This document shows positions 41,221 through 49,896 of a stretch of 64,000 bases of DNA, piece after piece (the first letter of the stretch is position 1; each line of letters starts with the position of its first letter). The DNA lies in NCBI RefSeq assembly GCF_022698165.1, contig NZ_JALDAY010000017.1, forward strand, positions 1 to 64,000. The letters run 5' to 3'. The notes under the pieces were generated by a model. It ran no database searches and was not told the DNA's origin. It saw only the letters and a program-made list of their open reading frames with translations. The position numbers and the translations under genes were made by a program. Source of the DNA: Streptomyces cylindrosporus. GTDB lineage: Bacteria > Actinomycetota > Actinomycetes > Streptomycetales > Streptomycetaceae.

Positions 41221-42608
41221 TGAACCGCCTGCCGATCTCCCCCTCGCGTGCGCTGCGCACGCTGGCCGGGATCGTGCTGACGGTGACGGCGGCGCTGCTT
41301 CTGGCAGCGCCGCCCGCCGCCGCGCATCCCATGCCCCACTCGGTGCTGCTGCTCGATGTGCACGAGACGTCGGTCTCCGCCGAACTGGAACTGCCGGCCG
41401 GTGACTTCTCCCGGGCCTCCGGCATCACCCTGGACGACTCGACCACGGCCGAGGAACTGTCGGAGCGGACCCCCGCGATCCGCCGCTACCTGGCCGCCCA
41501 CGTCCACCTCACGACCCGTCAGGGCAAGGCCTGGTCCGTGGCGTTCGGAGCCATGGCGCTGGGCCGGACGTCGCAGACCTCCACCGGCACCTATCGCGAA
41601 CTGACCGTGCGGGCCACGCTCACGCCGCCCGCCGGCGGGGACCCGCGCCGCTTCCTCCTCGACTACGACGCCGTCGTCCACCAGGTCGTCACCCACACCG
41701 TCCTGGTCTCCGTGCGCCAGGACTGGGCCGCGGGGAAGGTGGCCGACTCCGCGACCCAGGTCGGCGTCATCCGCATCGACCCGCGCACGATGACCATCGC
41801 CCCGCTCACGGTGAACCTGGAGAGCGGAAGCTTCTGGAGCGGGACCTACGCGATGTTCCGGCTCGGTGCCCACCACATCCTCGAAGGCACCGACCACCTG
41901 CTGTTCCTGCTCATCCTGCTGCTGCCCGCGCCCCTGCAAGCGGCCGGGAGGCGCTGGAGCGGGCTCGTGACCGGTTCGGTCGCCGTCCGCCGCATCGCCA
42001 GGACCACGCTCGCATTCACCCTCGGGCATTCCGCCGCGCTCGCCGTGAGCGCTTTCGGCCGTCTCGACATTCCGGCCCAGCCGGTCGAGGTTTTCATCGC
42101 CCTGAGCATTCTTGTCGGGGCCGTTCATGCCATGCGTCCGCTTTTCCCCGGTCACGAGGCCGTCGTCGCCGGTGTTTTCGGCCTCGGGCACGGACTGGCC
42201 TTTTCGCTCACTCTCGCCGAAATGAACCTTTCCACCCCGCAGTTGGCCCTCAGCCTCGCGGGATTCAATCTCGGCATCGAATGCGTGCAACTGCTTCTGG
42301 TCCTTCTCGCCCTGCCGAGCCTGATCCTCCTCAGCCGGCTGCGCAGGCACTCCGTGGTGCGCAGTGCCTGCGCGGCGCTGACCGCCTGCGCGGCCCTCGG
42401 CTGGCTGCTGGACCGCCTCGGGCTGGCCAACCCGGTGGCCCGGGCGGCGGACGGCGCCGGCACGCACACGTCCCAGCTGCTCGCCGTCCTCGCCACCGCC
42501 GCTCTGCTCGCCACCGCCTGGATGACCACCGCCTGGGTCAGCTCCAGGCAGTCACCGGTACGAACGAGCCGTCCTGCCGGAACAGATCCGTCCCGTCCGT
42601 CAGGTTGA
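41220..42608 (+). CDS. HupE/UreJ-type membrane protein with large extracytoplasmic domain
   Basis: A 462-residue protein. The signal peptide runs to AHPMPHS (about residue 40), an outside domain extends to about residue 205 and about seven helices follow. Helix motifs carry His residues typical of HupE/UreJ: LGAHHILEGTDHLLFLLIL, TLGHSAALAVSAFG, FGLGHGLAFSL. HupE/UreJ proteins are nickel or cobalt permeases of hydrogenase and urease operons, but no such enzyme is here. Coupling to a secreted His-rich DUF3500 protein suggests metal capture and import. The last 71 bp overlap the convergent GH43 gene. Confidence 0.82.
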   Translation: MNRLPISPSRALRTLAGIVLTVTAALLLAAPPAAAHPMPHSVLLLDVHETSVSAELELPAGDFSRASGITLDDSTTAEELSERTPAIRRYLAAHVHLTTRQGKAWSVAFGAMALGRTSQTSTGTYRELTVRATLTPPAGGDPRRFLLDYDAVVHQVVTHTVLVSVRQDWAAGKVADSATQVGVIRIDPRTMTIAPLTVNLESGSFWSGTYAMFRLGAHHILEGTDHLLFLLILLLPAPLQAAGRRWSGLVTGSVAVRRIARTTLAFTLGHSAALAVSAFGRLDIPAQPVEVFIALSILVGAVHAMRPLFPGHEAVVAGVFGLGHGLAFSLTLAEMNLSTPQLALSLAGFNLGIECVQLLLVLLALPSLILLSRLRRHSVVRSACAALTACAALGWLLDRLGLANPVARAADGAGTHTSQLLAVLATAALLATAWMTTAWVSSRQSPVRTSRPAGTDPSRPSG

Positions 42609-43917
42609 GGACCAGCTGGTAGTTGTAGTGGCGCAGGTAGTAGCCGGGATAGTTGTACGACTCCCAGCGGATCGAGCCGGACGAGGAGCCCGTGCGGGCG
42701 ATGAACGTCGCGTCCTTGGCGAAGGTCGACGTCCCGTCGTCGGCGTCGAAGCGGGCCCGGTAGTTGTAGTGGCGCAGGTAGTTGCCGGAGGCGTCACGGA
42801 AGGAGAAGCCGTTCGAGTCGGCGAGGCCCGCCACCACGGTGAAGGTGGACGCCGACTTCTCCGCACTGGTGCTGGAGCTCGTCACCACGGGGAGGTTGAG
42901 GAGCGAGGACTGCTCCTGCCAGTAGCGGGTGGTGTAGTTGGCCGACCGGAAGGAGCGCGTGACGTTCTTCGCGAGGCTCGGGCCGCCCGACACGGTCTCC
43001 TTGATGACCGTGAAGTGGCGGGCCGTGCCGGAGATGGCGGGCAGGGCCTTCGGGGTGCTCCAGGTGGCGAAGGTGTCGTAGCTGTCGCTGTAGTAGTAGT
43101 TGCCGTCGCCGTAGCCGTCGAAGAAGATCCGCCAGCCGCCGTTGTCGAGCTGGATCACGGACGGGCCCTCGCGGTAGCTGCCCCAGCCGGCCCAGTCGCC
43201 GGTCCTGGAGATCGTGTACGGGCCGGCGAGGCTGGACGCCGTGCCGTACTCGATGTACTTCGCCGTCTCGTTCTTGGTGAACGCGTGGTAGGTCGAGCCG
43301 GTCCGCACGATGTAGGTGTCGATGTGGTTCGAGCCGATGCCGGACAGCGCGACCGGTGAAGTCCACGCCGTGAGCGCGGAGTTGGTCGCGGTGAGCAGAT
43401 ACGGCGTGAAGATCCACTCGTCGCTGGTGAGCGAGCAGGACACGATGATGTTGACGCTGCCGTCGCTGTCGACGAACCACTCCGGCGCCCACGCCCGGGA
43501 CAGGTTCGTGATCGGGACCGTGTAGTCGTACAGGAAGGTCCAGTTGACGCGGTCCGGGCTGCGGGCGAAGCCGATGGTCGTGCTGACGTCCTGCCAGGTG
43601 TGCGTGGTGTAGGTGATGTAGTAGTAGCCGTCCGTGTGCTTGAAGACGCTCGCGTCGCGGATGCGGTTGCTCGGCGGGGTGTACGCGGAGGACTGCACGA
43701 GGCGGAAGTCGGTGGCGTCGTCGGACTGGTAGACGTTGACCGTGCCGTCGTCGCTGTTGAGGAACGGCACGATCGTGTACCGGGTGGCGGAGCCGCTCGC
43801 CGGTGCGGCGGCGAAGGCGCCGCCGGGCAGTTCGCCCAGCAGCACGGCCGAGGCGGGCAGGGCGGCCATCGCTCGCAGCAGGGTACGGCGGGACAGGCTG
43901 GGGGGACGTGTGGTCAC
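42538..43917 (-). CDS. Secreted GH43 glycoside hydrolase with AbfB (CBM42) domain
   Basis: A 459-residue exported enzyme. The Tat-like signal is SRRTLLRAMAALPASAVLLG. A five-bladed propeller follows (residues 45-320), with acidic residues in IRDASVFKHTDGYYYITYT, APEWFVDSDGSVNI and YREGPSVIQLDNG. The C-terminal 135 residues form an AbfB arabinose-binding domain (GNYLRHYNYRARFDADDGTS and YYLRHYNYQLVLNLTDGTD). It probably attacks arabinan or arabinoxylan side chains. The start is GTG 43917 with GGGAG upstream. A palindrome at 43963-43977 may control it. Confidence 0.86.
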   Translation of the reverse strand: MTTRPPSLSRRTLLRAMAALPASAVLLGELPGGAFAAAPASGSATRYTIVPFLNSDDGTVNVYQSDDATDFRLVQSSAYTPPSNRIRDASVFKHTDGYYYITYTTHTWQDVSTTIGFARSPDRVNWTFLYDYTVPITNLSRAWAPEWFVDSDGSVNIIVSCSLTSDEWIFTPYLLTATNSALTAWTSPVALSGIGSNHIDTYIVRTGSTYHAFTKNETAKYIEYGTASSLAGPYTISRTGDWAGWGSYREGPSVIQLDNGGWRIFFDGYGDGNYYYSDSYDTFATWSTPKALPAISGTARHFTVIKETVSGGPSLAKNVTRSFRSANYTTRYWQEQSSLLNLPVVTSSSTSAEKSASTFTVVAGLADSNGFSFRDASGNYLRHYNYRARFDADDGTSTFAKDATFIARTGSSSGSIRWESYNYPGYYLRHYNYQLVLNLTDGTDLFRQDGSFVPVTAWS

Positions 43918-44157
43918 GGCGGCTCTCCCTGGTACGAAAACATCACTCCAATGTCCGACATGCCGAACAAGGTTCGGAAAGTCGATCAGAAGGTAAGGGT
44001 GAGGTTTCTGGGACGTCAATGCTTCGCACACGACTCGCCGAGCCCTGTGTGCACGCTGTGGCGCGCACGTCCAACTGCCGGTCCCCGCAAGGCGTTCCGG
44101 CGAAGCGCTTTCGGACGTTACCGTTCGGTAGACAGTGTCGTCCCGGAGGTGTGCCGC
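43918..44157. promoter_or_regulatory. GH43/amidase divergent region with three palindromes
   Basis: CCGAAC-AAG-GTTCGG (43963-43977) is a perfect inverted repeat 46 bp before the GH43 start and fits a sugar-regulator operator. CGAAGCGCTTTCG (44101-44113) and TACCG-TT-CGGTA (44119-44130) lie 30-60 bp before the amidase start. The CGAA...TTCG-like symmetry resembles LacI-type sites in xylan and arabinan genes. No regulator gene is adjacent. Confidence 0.5.
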
Positions 44158-45582
44158 ATGACGCCAGACCGTTCCGCAGGCTTGCTGGAGACCGCGCGTG
44201 CGCTGGCCGACGGCGCCTGCACCTCCCGGGCGCTCGTCGAGCGGACTCTCGCGCGGATCGAGGCGACCCAGCCCTCCCTCAACGCCTTCCGGATCGTTCG
44301 CACCGAGGCCGCGCTCGCCGAAGCGGAGGCCGCGGACAAGGAGTTGGCCGCCGGAGTGCGCAAGCCGCTGCTGGGGGTGCCCGTCGCCGTCAAGGACGAC
44401 ATGGACGTCGCGGGCGAGCCGACGGCCTTCGGCTGCGAAGGCGAGTGGCCGGCCGTCGCCGAGGACGGGGAGGCGGTACGGCGGCTGCGCGCGGCCGGGG
44501 CCGTGATCGTCGGGAAGACCAACACCTGCGAGTTCGGGCAGTGGCCGTTCACGGAGGGACCGGCGTTCGGCGCGACCCGCAACCCCTGGAACCCCGAGCA
44601 CACGCCGGGCGGTTCCTCGGGAGGTTCAGCCGCCGCCGTGGCCGCCGGACTCGTGCCCGCCGCGCTCGGCTCGGACGGCGCCGGGTCCGTGCGCATCCCC
44701 GCCTCCTGGACGCACCTCATCGGCATCAAGCCGCAGCGCGGCCGCATCTCGACCTGGCCGCGCGGCGAGTCCTTCCAGGGCATCACCGTCAACGGCACCC
44801 TCGCCCGCACGGTCGCCGACGCCGCCCTGCTCCTCGACGCGGCCGCCGGCAACCACGAGCGGGACCCGCACCGGCCGCCGGCCATCGACGCCTCCGGGGC
44901 CGTCGGCCGCGAGCCAGGGCGGCTGCGCATCGCGCTCTCCCTCAAGCCGCCGTTCACCGCCCTGCCCGCCCGCCTCCAGCCGGAGGTGCGCCGCCAGGTC
45001 CTTCAACTCGCCGAGACGATCAGCGGGTTGGGGCACGCGGTCGAGGAGGCCGACCCGCCCTACGGCCAGATCGGGCTCACCTTCATCCCCCGCGCCACCG
45101 TCGGCCTCGCCGAGCGCGTCGGCGACGCCCCCTTCCCCGCGCTCCTCGACCGCCGCACCCGCGACGCCGCCCGGCTGGGCCGGCTCCTGGGCGGGGCACC
45201 CCTGCGGGCGGCACGGCGGGCGGAGGCGGTGCTGCACCGTCGTATCGGCGGATTCTTCGAGTCGTACGACGTGGTCCTCGCGCCCACCACGGCCGCTCCC
45301 CCACCGCGCATCGGGGCGATGCTGCCGCTGAGCGGCTTCGCGACCGACCGGGCGATGATCGCCGCGTGCCCCTACGCCTGGCCGTGGAACGTGCTGGGCT
45401 GGCCCGGTGTCAACGTGCCCGCCGGGTTCGTGGGCGGCGGGCTGCCGGTCGGTGCGCAGCTGCTCGGTCCGGCCGGCAGCGAGCCGCTGCTGATCTCGCT
45501 CGCCGCGCAACTGGAGGCGGAACTGCGCTGGCACGAGGCGTGGCCGCCGGGGCGGGCCGTGACGGATTCCCCGGCGGCGTAA
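44158..45582 (+). CDS. Amidase (amidase-signature family)
   Basis: A 474-residue amidase that hydrolyses carboxamides through the Ser-cisSer-Lys triad. The Lys is in VPVAVKDDMDV (about residue 80), the cis-Ser in GGSSGGSAAAVAAG and the nucleophile Ser in GSDGAGSVRIPAS. All three are present. The length is typical for this family, and the substrate (small amide, lactam or glutamyl-tRNA-like) cannot be told. The start is ATG 44158 with CCGGAGGT eight bases before it. It stands alone with its own promoter region. Confidence 0.88.
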   Translation: MTPDRSAGLLETARALADGACTSRALVERTLARIEATQPSLNAFRIVRTEAALAEAEAADKELAAGVRKPLLGVPVAVKDDMDVAGEPTAFGCEGEWPAVAEDGEAVRRLRAAGAVIVGKTNTCEFGQWPFTEGPAFGATRNPWNPEHTPGGSSGGSAAAVAAGLVPAALGSDGAGSVRIPASWTHLIGIKPQRGRISTWPRGESFQGITVNGTLARTVADAALLLDAAAGNHERDPHRPPAIDASGAVGREPGRLRIALSLKPPFTALPARLQPEVRRQVLQLAETISGLGHAVEEADPPYGQIGLTFIPRATVGLAERVGDAPFPALLDRRTRDAARLGRLLGGAPLRAARRAEAVLHRRIGGFFESYDVVLAPTTAAPPPRIGAMLPLSGFATDRAMIAACPYAWPWNVLGWPGVNVPAGFVGGGLPVGAQLLGPAGSEPLLISLAAQLEAELRWHEAWPPGRAVTDSPAA

Positions 45583-45725
45583 GGGGGTTGGGCCCGTGGT
45601 CCCGTCTTTTCGTGCCCCCGCTTTCGTGCCCCCGGTGCTTCGAGCGCCCTCTTGTCCGCTCGCTTTCCGCGCCAGGAGCATCGCCATGTGCACGGTCACG
45701 GGCGCAACCGGAGGAGGACACCCCG

Positions 45726-45935
45726 ATGTTCGAGTCCCTGAAGAACCTCAAGGACAAGGCCGAGGACGTCGCCGAGGCCCATGGCGAGGCCATCGGTGAC
45801 GGGCTGGAGAAGGCGGGCGACCTGATCGACGAGAAGACGGACGGCAAGTACGGCGACCAGATCGACACCGGCGTGGACAAGGCCCAGGCCCTGGTCGAGC
45901 GCCTGGGCGAACAGGCCCGGGAATCCGGCAACTGA
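45726..45935 (+). CDS. Antitoxin-like protein, MT0933/Rv0909 family
   Basis: A 69-residue, highly charged helical protein (MFESLKNLKDKAEDVAEAHG, EKAGDLIDEKTDGKYGDQIDTG, AQALVERLGEQ). The KAGDLIDEKTxGKY core is the MT0933-type antitoxin signature. It lies 21 bp upstream of a PemK/MazF-like gene, the classic antitoxin-first order. A GGAGGA ribosome-binding site is at 45711-45716. No DNA-binding domain is visible, so autoregulation is uncertain. Confidence 0.82.
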   Translation: MFESLKNLKDKAEDVAEAHGEAIGDGLEKAGDLIDEKTDGKYGDQIDTGVDKAQALVERLGEQARESGN

Positions 45936-45956
45936 CCTGTCCTCTAAGGTGCGTGC

Positions 45957-46403
45957 GTGACTGCGTCTACCGAAGAGAACGTTCCGGGCCGCTTCGGGCC
46001 CACCGCCACCACCGAGGCCGATCCGCGCGAGGTCGGCACGGTGCGCACCGAGTACGCGCCCGCACACGACGGCGACCCCGACCCCGGCGAGATCGTGTGG
46101 ACCTGGGTCCCCTTCGAGGAGAACGACGGCCGCGGCAAGGACCGGCCGGTCCTGGTCGTCGCCCGGGAGCCGGCCGGCACGCTGCTCGCGGTGCAGCTGT
46201 CCAGCAAGCGGCACGACGGCGACCGCGAGTGGGTGGCGATCGGCAGCGGACCGTGGGACAGGTCGGGGCGCGACTCCTGGGTCGACGTGGACCGGGTACT
46301 GCGCCTGCACGAGGCCGGGATGCGCCGCGAGGCGTGCGCCCTGGACCGGGGCCGGTTCAACCTGGTCCGGCACCGGCTGCACGAGCGCTACGGCTGGAAC
46401 TGA
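45957..46403 (+). CDS. PemK/MazF-like toxin candidate
   Basis: A 148-residue protein with an N-terminal tail of about 45 residues, then GEIVWTWVPFEENDGRGKDRPVLVVAREPAG (SH3-like barrel start with the GKDRPVLVV motif) and LAVQLSSKRHDG. PemK/MazF toxins cut RNA. The conserved Arg and later Ser/Thr region are partly present. The GTG start at 45957 has only a weak ribosome-binding site, which would favour excess antitoxin. Two hairpins follow. It could also be a non-toxic housekeeping PemK-like protein. Confidence 0.75.
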   Translation: MTASTEENVPGRFGPTATTEADPREVGTVRTEYAPAHDGDPDPGEIVWTWVPFEENDGRGKDRPVLVVAREPAGTLLAVQLSSKRHDGDREWVAIGSGPWDRSGRDSWVDVDRVLRLHEAGMRREACALDRGRFNLVRHRLHERYGWN

Positions 46404-46412
46404 ACAACGCGC

Positions 46413-46490
46413 GGGACGGGAACCCGACCCGTCCCTTCGCCATCTTCCTGGGTGAGTCCCCCGCAGCCATCCCCCGTCTGCGGGGGACTC
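46413..46490 (+). terminator. Two consecutive hairpins after the PemK-like gene
   Basis: The first is 46413-46420 paired with 46428-46435 (GGGACGGG/CCCGTCCC). The second is a 13-bp stem 46454-46466 paired with 46478-46490 around an 11-base loop, followed by a short T-containing stretch. Together they should end the toxin-antitoxin transcript. Confidence 0.78.
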
Positions 46491-46598
46491 GCCTTGCCCG
46501 CCTAACTCTCTAATTCCCCTTGACTGGTTAGCCCGGGGGTGCTTGACTCCACTCGTAACCACTGAATGCAAGATCAACGGTTAGACAGGGAGTCGGGC

Positions 46599-47471
46599 AT
46601 GGCGACCATCCACCACCGTTACGCGACCGTTCGCGGCCGGCGGCTGTTCTACCGGGAGGCGGGCCCCGTCGACGCTCCCGCCATCGTGCTGCTGCACGGC
46701 TTCCCCACCAGCTCGTTCATGTTCCGCAACCTCATCCCGCTGCTCGCCGACCGCTACCACGTGATCGCCCCCGACCACCTGGGCTTCGGCCTGTCCGACG
46801 CGCCGTCCGTCGACGAGTTCGACTACACCTTCGACGCCCTGGCCGACCTGACCAGGGACCTGCTGGCACAGATCGGGGTGGACAGGTACGCCCTGTACGT
46901 GCAGGACTACGGCGCGCCCGTCGGCTGGCGGCTCGCGCTGGCGGACCCGGACGCGGTCACGGCGATCGTCAGCCAGAACGGCAACGGCTACGAGGCGGGG
47001 TTCGCGGAGAAGTTCTGGACGCCGATACGCGCGTACTGGCAGGCCCGGACCCCCGAGACCGAGGCGTCGATGCGCGAGGCGCTGACCCTGGAGGTCACCA
47101 AGTGGCAGTACCTGCACGGGGTGCCCGACGAGAGCCTGGTCAGCCCCGACACCTGGGAGCACGACTTCGCCCTGCTGTCCCGACCCGGCAACGACCTGGT
47201 GCAGTTGCAGCTGTTCGCCGACTACGCCGGCAACCTGCCGCTCTACCCGAAGCTGCACGCCTATCTGCGCGACAGCCGTGTGCCCCTGCTCGCGGTGTGG
47301 GGCCGCAACGACGAGATCTTCCAGGCCCCGGGCGCGCTCGCCTTCGCCGAGGACTCCCCCGACGCCGAGATCTGCCTCCTCAACGGCGGGCACTTCCTGC
47401 TGGAGAGCCACCTCGACGCAGTCGCGGGGATCATCCGGAGCTTCCTGGAGCGGTCTCTGCCGGAACGCTAG
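46599..47471 (+). CDS. Alpha/beta hydrolase, epoxide-hydrolase/haloalkane-dehalogenase type
   Basis: A 290-residue hydrolase. The HGFPTSSFMFRNLIP oxyanion segment is followed by the nucleophile elbow YVQDYGAPVGWRLAL, where the nucleophile is Asp instead of Ser, as in epoxide hydrolases and haloalkane dehalogenases. The acid is in WGRNDEIF and the His in NGGHFLLE. The start is ATG 46599 with CAGGGAG upstream. The stop overlaps the convergent PARG-like gene by four bases. The substrate is unknown. Confidence 0.88.
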   Translation: MATIHHRYATVRGRRLFYREAGPVDAPAIVLLHGFPTSSFMFRNLIPLLADRYHVIAPDHLGFGLSDAPSVDEFDYTFDALADLTRDLLAQIGVDRYALYVQDYGAPVGWRLALADPDAVTAIVSQNGNGYEAGFAEKFWTPIRAYWQARTPETEASMREALTLEVTKWQYLHGVPDESLVSPDTWEHDFALLSRPGNDLVQLQLFADYAGNLPLYPKLHAYLRDSRVPLLAVWGRNDEIFQAPGALAFAEDSPDAEICLLNGGHFLLESHLDAVAGIIRSFLERSLPER

Positions 47472-48292
47472 GGCTGCAACTGGCGCTCCGGGAACGCCCG
47501 TACGAAGGCGGCTCGGGTCGTGCTGCCCGGCGTACGGTCCAGAATCCCGAACGCCACGTGCTCGAAGGTGCGGGCGAAGCGGCCGTCGGCGAGGAGCAGC
47601 GCGCGGAAGGCGTCGGCCACCTGCGCCGGCTCGTTCTGGAACACCCCGCAGCCCCAGGCGCCCAGCACCAGTCTCCGGTAGCCGTTCGCCGCGGCCGTCT
47701 CCAGCACCCGCTCGGCGCGGACGGCAAGGGCTCCCGGGAGGTCCGCGGCCCGCTCCGGGGTCGTACGGCGTACAACTCCCGCGTTCGGTGCCGCGGCCGT
47801 CAGGAAGCCCGCCGTGTACGGCTCGTCCAGCAGACGGCCGCGGTCGTCGCGGAAGACGGGGACGGACGGCGAGTGGATGACGCGGTCCGTGTAGAAGGCG
47901 TCGCGGTGGGAGCGGTGGTGGTCGTAGAACTCCGGGGCCCGCAGCAGGCAGGTGTACAGCGCGGAGGCGCGGCACAGGGCCTCTTCCTGGGCCTGGGCGC
48001 CGTTGAGGAAACCGCCGCCGGGGTTGCGGGCCGAGGCGAAGTTCAGAACGGCGACCTCGCCGCCGAGCCGGCGGGCGGCCTCCAGGCTGCTCTCGCCCGT
48101 GACCTCGAAGAACGTGTCGACGGGAACGACCTCGGGGACGGGCACGGGCTCCGGGCCGTACATGCGCGTACCGGCTCGCGCCGCCTCCACCGCCGTACCG
48201 ATGGACACCTCACGGCCGTCGGAGGAGCGATACGTCCCCGCCGCGACGATCTGCTCCGTCTCGCGCGCGATGCCGCGCAGGCGCGCGCTCAT
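47468..48292 (-). CDS. PARG-like protein, TIGR02452 family (ADP-ribose glycohydrolase type)
   Basis: A 274-residue microbial PARG-like protein. The diagnostic sequence GGGFLNGAQAQEEALCR carries the GGG-x6-QEE catalytic signature, with NFASARNPGG just before it and LVLGAWGCGVFQNEP near the C-terminus. It should remove ADP-ribose from modified proteins or nucleic acid. No ADP-ribosyltransferase gene is nearby. The ATG at 48292 is divergent from egtA, 293 bp away. Confidence 0.85.
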   Translation of the reverse strand: MSARLRGIARETEQIVAAGTYRSSDGREVSIGTAVEAARAGTRMYGPEPVPVPEVVPVDTFFEVTGESSLEAARRLGGEVAVLNFASARNPGGGFLNGAQAQEEALCRASALYTCLLRAPEFYDHHRSHRDAFYTDRVIHSPSVPVFRDDRGRLLDEPYTAGFLTAAAPNAGVVRRTTPERAADLPGALAVRAERVLETAAANGYRRLVLGAWGCGVFQNEPAQVADAFRALLLADGRFARTFEHVAFGILDRTPGSTTRAAFVRAFPERQLQP

Positions 48293-48585
48293 GGCGCCAC
48301 CCCCGTGTGCGCCACGCTCGCACGCCCTGCGCGCTCCCCCGTCGTGCTCATGCAGGCATCGTGGGCGATGCTGGACATGCGGTGCAACGGAGTTTTTTCC
48401 GCGTCCGCGAACAGCTGGGAAAGCCGCAGGAAACGTCGGGAACGAGGAGATTACCGAGCCGGAACGTGCCGGTACGCACCCTTGTGCGAATCGACATCAG
48501 GGTTTTGGGTGGGACGAGTGCCGCCGTCCGGGCACCTGACGGGCCGGGTCGGCGGCATGGTGGAACCTCAGAAAGGGATCCCGAC
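48293..48585. other. Intergenic region upstream of egtA
   Basis: This holds the promoter of the egtABCD operon and that of the PARG-like gene. An AT-rich GGAGTTTTTTCC stretch occurs near 48389-48400. AAAGGGATC before the ATG 48586 is the ribosome-binding site of egtA. I could not assign -35/-10 boxes. Confidence 0.4.
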
Positions 48586-49896
48586 ATGTCCGATTCCGCC
48601 ACCGACTGCAGCGACTGTACGGAGCCTCGCACCGCCCTGACCGAAGCCGAGGTGGAGGCGCTGGTCAGGGGCATCTGCTTCAAGACCGGCCCGCCTCGCG
48701 GCCTCGGGGTCGAAGTCGAATGGCTCGTCCACGAGCTGCGGATGCCGCAGCTCCCCGTGACACCCGAACGACTCGCAGCGGCCTACGCCGCACTGCGCAC
48801 CGTGCCCCTGAGGTCGGCGCTCACCGTTGAGCCCGGCGGCCAGCTGGAGCTGAGCTCGCCGCCCGCCACCTCCCTGATGGAGTGCATCGGTACCGTCTCC
48901 GCCGACCTCGACGCCGTCCGCACGGCGCTCGCCGAGCACGGTCTCGGCCTCGTCGGCATCGGCCACGACCCCTGGCACCAGCCCCGCCGGTTCCTGCACG
49001 AACCGCGCTACGACGCCATGGAGACCTGCCTCGACCGGACCGGACCGGCCGGTCGCCGCATGATGTGCACCTCGGCCTCCGTCCAGGTCTGCCTGGACGC
49101 CGGGTACGAGGAGCCCGGCCCGCTCGGCCACGGGCGGCGCTGGTGGCTGGCGCACCAGCTGGGGGCGGTCCTGGTGGCCGCCTTCGCCAACTCCCCGCTG
49201 GCCGGGCACGAGCCCACGGGCTGGCGCTCCACCCGGCAGCTGACATGGATGGAGATCGGCGCGGGCCGGGCGGGCGCGCCCGAGCTCGACGGCGACCCGC
49301 GCACGGCCTGGGCCCGGCACGTCCTGGACGCCCCGGTGATGTGCGTACGCCAGGAGGGCGGACCCTGGGACGTGCCCGAGGGCCTGACCTTCCGGGAGTG
49401 GACCAGGTCGGGGGCGCCGCGGCCGCCGACCCGGGAGGACCTCGACTACCACATCACGACACTGTTCCCGCCGGTCAGACCGCGCGGTTTCCTCGAACTG
49501 CGGATGATCGACGCACAGCCCGGCGACGACGGGTGGATCGTGCCGCTGGCCGTGACGGCGGCGCTGTTCGAGGACGCGGAGGCCGCCGAGACCGCCTACC
49601 GGACCGTGAAGCCGCTGGCCGAGCGCTCCGTCGGGCTGCCGGCCCCGCACAACCCGCTGTGGACCGACGCCGCCCGGCACGCCCTCGCCGATCCGGAGCT
49701 GCAGGAGGCGGCCGTCGCCTGCTTCGAGGCGGCACTGGACGCGCTGCCCCGGCTCGGCGCGACCACCTCCGTCACCGACGCCGTGACGGCGTACCTGGAC
49801 CGCTATGTCGTCCAGGGCCGCACCCCCGCCGACGACCTGCTGGACCGACTGCGCGGCACGGACGACCGCGCCCATGGGAAGGACACCCGCACATGA
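48586..49896 (+). CDS. egtA: Ergothioneine biosynthesis glutamate-cysteine ligase EgtA
   Basis: A 436-residue gamma-glutamylcysteine synthetase of the EgtA class. Landmarks are RGLGVEVEWLVHE (metal/glutamate-binding Glu), TVEPGGQLELSSPP, HEPRYDAMETCLDRTG and MMCTSASVQVCLD, then FPPVRPRGFLELRMIDAQP. It makes gamma-Glu-Cys, the sulfur donor for EgtB. It is the first gene of egtABCD; its stop overlaps the egtB ATG by four bases. Confidence 0.93.
   Translation: MSDSATDCSDCTEPRTALTEAEVEALVRGICFKTGPPRGLGVEVEWLVHELRMPQLPVTPERLAAAYAALRTVPLRSALTVEPGGQLELSSPPATSLMECIGTVSADLDAVRTALAEHGLGLVGIGHDPWHQPRRFLHEPRYDAMETCLDRTGPAGRRMMCTSASVQVCLDAGYEEPGPLGHGRRWWLAHQLGAVLVAAFANSPLAGHEPTGWRSTRQLTWMEIGAGRAGAPELDGDPRTAWARHVLDAPVMCVRQEGGPWDVPEGLTFREWTRSGAPRPPTREDLDYHITTLFPPVRPRGFLELRMIDAQPGDDGWIVPLAVTAALFEDAEAAETAYRTVKPLAERSVGLPAPHNPLWTDAARHALADPELQEAAVACFEAALDALPRLGATTSVTDAVTAYLDRYVVQGRTPADDLLDRLRGTDDRAHGKDTRT

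Noticed and set aside
41220..42608. Hydrogenase or urease accessory protein
   Set aside because: No hydrogenase or urease structural or maturation genes are nearby. The protein also has a large extra outside domain and couples to DUF3500.
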